Source: an uncultured Eubacteriales bacterium (lineage in GTDB: Bacteria; Bacillota; Clostridia; UBA1381; UBA9506). From it: a DNA stretch of 12,843 nucleotides. Under the pieces are notes generated by a model. It did not search any database. It was not told the origin of the DNA and saw only the letters and a list, made by a program, of their open reading frames with translations. Positions 8,139-12,843 of the stretch are shown piece by piece. The translations under genes and the position numbers were made by a program. How positions within the stretch are numbered: position 1 is the first letter of the stretch; each line of letters starts with the position of its first letter. The stretch lies in assembly GCA_902478395.1 (NCBI GenBank), contig CABSKZ010000055.1:1-12843 (forward strand), written 5' to 3'.

Positions 8139-11100
8139 ATGAATATTTGGCAAAAAACTTTGTGCTGTGTCTGGGCGTTCCTGCTCCTTTTTACGCTGGT
8201 TTTTCCTGTTGGTTTTGCCGCGGAGGTGCAGATTCCTATAAAAACCGCGACCGCTACGACAAACCACGGGAGTTATCCGCCATCGAATGCAATCGACGGC
8301 ATTACAACGACCCGCTGGCAGCATCTGAGCTTTGATTTAAAACCCGCCATCACCTTCGACCTTGGCAAAAAGACGCCGTTTAACAAGCTGGTGGTGATGC
8401 CGACCGGCGCTTCCGTTGTAAACAAATACACCATTGAGGCGGCGGACAATGCGGCCATGACGCAAAATCGGGTCGTGCTCGCGAGCGGCACAGTGATTGA
8501 GGACAACAATATTTTCACATTTAAAACAGTTTCCCGCAGATACATCCGGTATTCGGTGACAGAGAAGGACGGAACCATCGGACTGTTTGAGTTTCAGGTA
8601 TTTAATTCCACACCATCTGCTATCCGGTTTACGGAGGAGATGCCAGACGCCGCAATTCCGCTTACGGGGGAGAAAAACAGGGAGGTTTCCCTGCCGGCGG
8701 TGGAGGTGCTGGATGATTCCGGGAATCCAATCGACAGCACAAACTACGATTTGGACTATTCTCTGAATACGTCCGAGGGTGTGTTTATTGACGCTGCAAA
8801 GCAGACGCTGGTTGTAACAGACCAGGCGAAGCCGGGACAGATAACATTAACCGCGGGCGTCAGGTATGAAAGCGGGCTGACCGCTGAGATATCTTTCAAT
8901 TTATTCGAAAAGGAAAATTTAGCAAAAGGTGCGGTGGTGTTAGATGACACGGGTTCAGCGGTTACAGAACTGACGGACGGAAACCACACAACTGTTTACT
9001 GTGCGGAAAACAACGCGGAATTGATGGTAGATCTCGGAGCGGCTGTTCCTCTCAATAAGCTGGAACTGCGCTTCTCTGGAGCGCTTGCATCTGTGCGGTT
9101 TACCGGAGCGGCGGAGCAGGATTTTTCCGACGAGGCAGTGTTGTTTGAACAGACGAACCCGGAAGGCGACGGTCTCACCGCATGCTTTTCCCGCAAAAGC
9201 TGCCGTTATGTGCGGCTCAATTTGGAAGGAACAGGAGCGCTGAACATCTGTGAACTGGAAGCGTATAACGTGTCTCCGGTGCGGATTGACAGCCCCTATT
9301 CTCTCTATGAGGCGTACATTCCGGTGTTTGGTAAGGAGGCCGCGGAAATCCCGCCGCCGGAAGTCCGAGTTGTCGATGTCTACGGGGATGAAGTGTATAA
9401 AGAACTTGGCGGACTGCGCTGGTCGGTCAGCGGAGGTCTGCCGCAGGGGATTTCGTTGGAACACGAGACAGGTGTGCTGACAGTCGACCCGATTGCGAGT
9501 GCGGTCAAACTGAACATGACAGCGCAGTCGCGTACCGTAGAAAGTATTACGCGGGAGTTTACCGTATCCCTGCTGGAAACAAAAGAGGCCGATGTGCCGG
9601 ACTACCTTTCCTATTTAAAAGAGGTGGAATCGGCGACGAACCACTCGAGCTATCCGCCGTCGAATGCGGTCGACGGTAATTTAAATACCCGGTTGCAATT
9701 TTTGAGCAATGTAAAGAATCCATATATTACGGTTGATTTTGGAGAACCATTGGCTTTTAACAATGTCACAGTGCGTCTGCTTTCCGGTTCACTAGTCAAA
9801 AAGGCGACGGTGCGTGCGTCCAATTTGAAAAGTGAACTTCTGAATGAGGAGAGCATTATTGGTACGATGACCGGGCCGCTTGATGCGAACGCATCCGTTA
9901 GCACGCCGCTGACAGAGGCGCGGTACGCGATGGTATATTTCGACGAGGCGGATTCCGGCGTTTCAATTTTGGAATACGAAGTGCGCAGAAGTTACCCCGC
10001 AATTATCTATGCCGCGGGCTATCCAGCAAAGTTGGTGGTCCCGGCGGAAGAGGCGCTGACGCTGGAAGCGCCGGTTGTCGATGTTCGCGACAGCGGCGGT
10101 GTTTCGATGGTGATCGCCGAATCAGATTACCGGTTCGAACTCGTTTCCGCGCCGGCGGGTGTGTCGCTAGACAGCGCAACCGGGGTTGTTACCGTGCAGC
10201 CAGGCGCTTCGCTAGGTGATGCGGTGGTGCGTGTGTACCTTTGTGAGAATGAAACCATCTACAATGATTATGCGATAAAGCTGGTCATTTCAGAAGATGC
10301 AGGGGAGTCAGATGATGCGTCAGTGGTAAAAGCGGCAATCGCCGCGTTTCGTATTTCCGATTACACCGACCCTGCAAATACGACAAAGGATTTCACGCTT
10401 CCTCTTGCCGGAGAAAACGGTGTTAAGATTTCGTGGTCGGCAGAGCAGGGACAAAGCTGGCTCAAGCTGGACGAAGCTGGCTTTGCGGACGTTACACGGA
10501 CAGATAGCAACGGGGACCCATCGTTGACGGGCAGGTTCTCTTATGGAACAGTTTCAGCGGAGGCGGTTTATCAAATCCATGTGCCGAAGCTGGTTTCGCA
10601 GCCCTCTGGCGGCAGTGGTAGGGGCGGCGGAGGCGGGAGCGGTTTTGTCGGCGGCTCAAACGCCGCGGAGCCAACTGCAGCGCCAAGCGCCCCGCCGGAT
10701 GCAAACGGCCAGACGGAAATATTGCGGTTTGTCGATATTGATGAAATTCCGTGGGCGGGCAGTTATCTGGCAGCACTTGTGGAGAAAAAAATCCTAAACG
10801 GGGACGGGGAAAAGCTGTACCCGGGCAGAGAAATTACACGGGAAGAATTTGTGAAGCTGATTATGGAGGCATTTTTTCCGGGCGCGCAGACTGATGGAAT
10901 CAGCGGCTTTTCAGATGTGCCTGATGAAAGCTGGTACGCGCCCTATATTGCACGGGCAGTGCAGGCCGGAGTGATCACGGGCGTCTCGGAGGATTTGTTT
11001 GGAAGCGGCACGCCGGTTACCCGGCAGGATGCGGTCGTCATTTTAAACCGGACGTTAAACAAGCTGGGAGCTGGCTTAACGTCAGATGGGGCAGCGGCCG

Positions 11101-11279
11101 GATTCTCGGATGAAATAGAGATTGCGACTTACGCTGCGGAGGCTGTGCGCCTCTTTGCGGAAGCGGGAATCGTGTCCGGCACGGAGGAACAGAAGTTCCG
11201 CCCGGGCGCGGCGATAACGAAGGCGGAGGCGGCGAAGCTGTTATGCCTGACTCTGGAGGTGGTGGCAAATGAAAACTAA
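8139..11279 (+). CDS. Cell-surface multi-discoidin protein with C-terminal SLH anchor
   Basis: The 1046-residue protein has a signal peptide (1-28, cleavage after GFAA). Three discoidin-like domains (about 37-158, 259-379, 493-618) alternate with Ig/He_PIG-like spacers (about 159-258, 380-490, 619-720), the same plan as gene 2. Copy 1 keeps AIDG and TRWQ; copy 3 has AVDG but TRLQ, losing the Trp; copy 2 is degenerate (TDGNHTTVYC). Residues about 725-820 resemble an atrophied bacterial Ig domain. A Gly/Ser-rich linker (about 822-841) and a Pro/Ala stretch lead to three SLH domains (about 864-912, 921-974, 987-1041) with TREEF, TRQDA and TKAEA motifs. The discoidin part should reach outward to bind glycan while the SLH part holds the cell wall. 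The stop overlaps the gene 5 start by 11 bases, so the two are probably translationally coupled. Confidence 0.88.
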   Translation: MNIWQKTLCCVWAFLLLFTLVFPVGFAAEVQIPIKTATATTNHGSYPPSNAIDGITTTRWQHLSFDLKPAITFDLGKKTPFNKLVVMPTGASVVNKYTIEAADNAAMTQNRVVLASGTVIEDNNIFTFKTVSRRYIRYSVTEKDGTIGLFEFQVFNSTPSAIRFTEEMPDAAIPLTGEKNREVSLPAVEVLDDSGNPIDSTNYDLDYSLNTSEGVFIDAAKQTLVVTDQAKPGQITLTAGVRYESGLTAEISFNLFEKENLAKGAVVLDDTGSAVTELTDGNHTTVYCAENNAELMVDLGAAVPLNKLELRFSGALASVRFTGAAEQDFSDEAVLFEQTNPEGDGLTACFSRKSCRYVRLNLEGTGALNICELEAYNVSPVRIDSPYSLYEAYIPVFGKEAAEIPPPEVRVVDVYGDEVYKELGGLRWSVSGGLPQGISLEHETGVLTVDPIASAVKLNMTAQSRTVESITREFTVSLLETKEADVPDYLSYLKEVESATNHSSYPPSNAVDGNLNTRLQFLSNVKNPYITVDFGEPLAFNNVTVRLLSGSLVKKATVRASNLKSELLNEESIIGTMTGPLDANASVSTPLTEARYAMVYFDEADSGVSILEYEVRRSYPAIIYAAGYPAKLVVPAEEALTLEAPVVDVRDSGGVSMVIAESDYRFELVSAPAGVSLDSATGVVTVQPGASLGDAVVRVYLCENETIYNDYAIKLVISEDAGESDDASVVKAAIAAFRISDYTDPANTTKDFTLPLAGENGVKISWSAEQGQSWLKLDEAGFADVTRTDSNGDPSLTGRFSYGTVSAEAVYQIHVPKLVSQPSGGSGRGGGGGSGFVGGSNAAEPTAAPSAPPDANGQTEILRFVDIDEIPWAGSYLAALVEKKILNGDGEKLYPGREITREEFVKLIMEAFFPGAQTDGISGFSDVPDESWYAPYIARAVQAGVITGVSEDLFGSGTPVTRQDAVVILNRTLNKLGAGLTSDGAAAGFSDEIEIATYAAEAVRLFAEAGIVSGTEEQKFRPGAAITKAEAAKLLCLTLEVVANEN
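8257..8299 (+). repeat. Internal duplication in gene 4, copy 1
   Basis: This stretch, at the start of discoidin copy 1, matches 9634-9676 at 36 of 43 bases by hand count, in the same frame and 1377 bases apart. It encodes the TNHGSYPPSNAIDG region. It marks a recent domain duplication or gene conversion within the gene. Confidence 0.7.
9634..9676 (+). repeat. Internal duplication in gene 4, copy 2
   Basis: This is the partner of 8257-8299 and encodes TNHSSYPPSNAVDG at the start of discoidin copy 3. Similarity falls off after this motif, and the Trp of TRWQ is replaced by Leu here. Confidence 0.7.
10603..10662 (+). other. Gly/Ser-rich linker coding segment before the SLH domains
   Basis: A run of GGC/GGA/GGG and AGC/AGT codons encodes a flexible linker (PSGGSGRGGGGGSGFVGGSN) between the Ig-like domain and the SLH anchor of gene 4. 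It is followed by a Pro/Ala-rich stretch. Such a hinge would let the binding arm move away from the wall. Confidence 0.7.
11256..11261 (+). promoter_or_regulatory. Ribosome binding site of gene 5 inside gene 4
   Basis: GGAGGT lies within the last codons of gene 4 and 7 bases before the ATG at 11269. The start precedes the gene 4 stop (TAA, 11277-11279), so ribosomes ending gene 4 could reinitiate here. Confidence 0.8.
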
Positions 11280-12798
11280 GATGGCCGCAATGCTGCTTGT
11301 GTTAGGAATGCTGCTGTCCGTGCTGCCGGCAGCGGTTAGCGCGGAAGCGCTTCCGGGCTTTACAGACGTTGCTTCTATAACGGACGAGGCGTTTTTCGGC
11401 GTCTGGAACCGCGGGGAGGAAACCTGGGCCGGGGCAGGAAAACTGAATTATTCTGTGACTGACGAGCTTTCCGGCGTGGAAATCTGCGTGAAAAACGGCG
11501 ACTACGCGGGAGCGAAACAGGAACTTCTGCAATATTTCCGGACACGAAGCGTTGGCTATACGCCAAAACTCGCGACGCAGGATTACCCGGTGGATTTGCT
11601 GATTGACAACATTTTTACCAACCGCGTCACCTTTCTAGACAAGCAACTGGAAATTCCATGTGAATACAGCTGGGTCGAGGTGGATGTAACAAATATGCTG
11701 CAAACGGTGCGCAACGGTATCGCCGCAATCTGCATGCACCCGCGGAAAAAGACGCCAGACATCATCAGCATCGCATCTAAGGAGAGCGATAACGCACCCT
11801 ATGTGGAGGCGGTTATCAATGGGGAAACGGTGCGGCTTGCAATTACGCAGGATTTTTATATCCGCGCGGAAAGCTATGAAAATGAAAACTACGGCTTGGA
11901 ACCGGAGCTTTTAATGCGGGATTCTGGGAATCCCATCGACTCCGATACCATGATATCGTTTTTGCAGATTGACACCTCCGGACTGAAGGAGACCGACAAC
12001 ATCGTGCAGGCAAAATTAAAGCTGTATGCGAAAACCAGCGCGGCAGAACCGCAGCAGCTTATGCTGTTTCGGCATATCCGCGATTTGGATGAAACAACAG
12101 CGACCTTCGCGAACCAGAAAGGAGACCTCACCGTTGTTTCCTGGCAGGGAATTGAAGGTGGAACGGACTGGAAGTGGCCGGATGGATACTACTCCGAGTT
12201 TTGGTACCATTTTCCGCGGTTTTATTTCCTGCACACCATGGCGCAGATGTATTACGACAAAGCGGATGAGTATTACGCATGGCACGCGATCAATATGATG
12301 CTGGACTTTATTCAGGATCAAACCGTCGGATTTCCGCGGGCGCTGGAGCAGCCGCTCCGCGACGATAGTTTCATGGCAGCGTTCTTCGCGTTGATCGGTT
12401 CTGATTCCATGGACGCGGAGGCCTGCACCGCGATTATGAAATATTTCTGGCAGGGCGCCGAGTACCTGCGGACGAACTTCAGCGTGGGCAGCAACTGGGG
12501 AACTTCCCAGACGAAAACCTTTATTGAATATGCGGCGGTGTTTCCGGAATTCGCGGACCAGCGGCTTTGGATAAAAACCGTCCGTAACCGGATGGAGAAC
12601 GACATTGGCCCGCTGATTTTAGACGACGGTTCTTATGTGGAGAACTCCAACTCCTATGCGGCGGGGGTTCTCACCACGCTCAAAGATGTGATGATATATG
12701 CCGAAGCAGCGGGACTGGAGTTCTCGCCGAACTTCAAGCAGCGGGTTAAGGGTCTGACGCGCTATTTGATGGACAGTGCCATTCCCACAGGCCAATCC
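11269..12798 (+). CDS. Secreted heparinase II/III-like polysaccharide lyase with CBM96/DNRLRE-like segments, 3' truncated
   Basis: 510 genuine residues are present. There is a signal peptide (1-25, cleavage after AAVSA) and a helical stretch with QELLQYFRTRS (about 84-94), as at the N-terminus of heparinase II/III-family lyases. Residues about 105-183 resemble the second half of a DNRLRE/CBM96 domain (DNIFT, WVEVDVT, SKESDNAPY). Residues about 193-292 resemble its first half (DFYIRAESYENENYGL, ISFLQIDTSGL, AKLKLYA, DETTATFANQ). From about 296 the helical lyase domain begins. NWGTSQTKTFIEYAAVFPEF (409-428) and DGSYVENSNSY (453-463) match conserved stretches, with Tyr463 a candidate catalytic residue. 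Family members cleave uronic-acid-containing polysaccharides by beta-elimination, but the substrate here is unknown. The rest of the helical domain and the usual C-terminal beta-sandwich are missing because adapter sequence starts at 12799. An apparent stop at 12817-12819 is not real. Confidence 0.8.
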
Positions 12799-12843
12799 CT
12801 GTCTCTTATACACATCTGACGCTGCGGACGAATAGAGAGGTGT
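12799..12843. other. Illumina Nextera (Tn5) adapter contamination at contig end
   Basis: Bases 12799-12817 are the Tn5 mosaic end CTGTCTCTTATACACATCT. Bases 12818-12831 are the adapter arm GACGCTGCGGACGA, one base (12826) different from the standard GACGCTGCCGACGA. Bases 12832-12839 are ATAGAGAG, the reverse complement of the Nextera i5 index CTCTCTAT (N502/S502). GTGT at 12840-12843 begins the P5 arm. This order is that of a library adapter, not of a natural transposon end. The segment should be trimmed. Confidence 0.97.

Noticed and set aside
12619..12813. Minus-strand open frame starting MYKRQ
   Set aside because: Its first codons are adapter sequence and the rest is antisense to the lyase gene.
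12799..12817. A Tn5/IS50-type transposon end
   Set aside because: The 19-bp mosaic end is followed immediately by the synthetic Nextera arm, an index and the P5 start, so it is library adapter and not a mobile element.
12817..12819. TGA as the natural stop codon of the lyase gene
   Set aside because: It lies inside the adapter.

Overview
The window looks like the end of a contig from a Gram-positive anaerobe of the Bacillota, most likely class Clostridia. Supporting signs are S-layer homology (SLH) proteins, a two-pass membrane AraC-type regulator of the YesS/YtdP kind, strong GGAG-type ribosome binding sites and a TTG start. No transporter, tRNA, rRNA, CRISPR array or mobile-element gene is visible. 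I cannot name the species.

Layout: bases 1-352 are non-coding, with a cluster of overlapping hairpins (36-99), an inverted repeat (207-227) and a good sigma-A promoter (289-317). Gene 1 (353-2596) encodes a membrane-anchored AraC-family regulator with an extracytoplasmic sensor domain, and it ends at a strong intrinsic terminator (2607-2649). A 162-base leader with an inverted repeat and an extended -10 promoter precedes four co-directional genes packed as an operon: gene 2 (2812-5394), a secreted multi-discoidin protein; gene 3 (5429-8113), an SLH protein with a large repetitive beta-rich body; gene 4 (8139-11279), a multi-discoidin protein with C-terminal SLH domains; and gene 5 (from 11269), a secreted heparinase II/III-like polysaccharide lyase with CBM96/DNRLRE-like binding parts. 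The gaps are 34 and 25 bases, followed by an 11-base overlap.

The combination suggests a surface-displayed machine for binding and cutting an external acidic polysaccharide. The membrane regulator would sense a signal outside the cell and switch on the operon. Genes 3 and 4 would anchor to cell-wall polysaccharide through SLH domains, genes 2 and 4 would bind glycan, and gene 5 would cleave it. The substrate and the interactions are inference.

The last 45 bases (12799-12843) are not biological. They are an Illumina Nextera (Tn5) adapter: the 19-bp mosaic end, the read-2 adapter arm with one mismatch, an i5 index whose reverse complement is CTCTCTAT, and the start of the P5 arm. Gene 5 is therefore cut at 12798, and its apparent C-terminus (LSLIHI, then TGA) is adapter translation.
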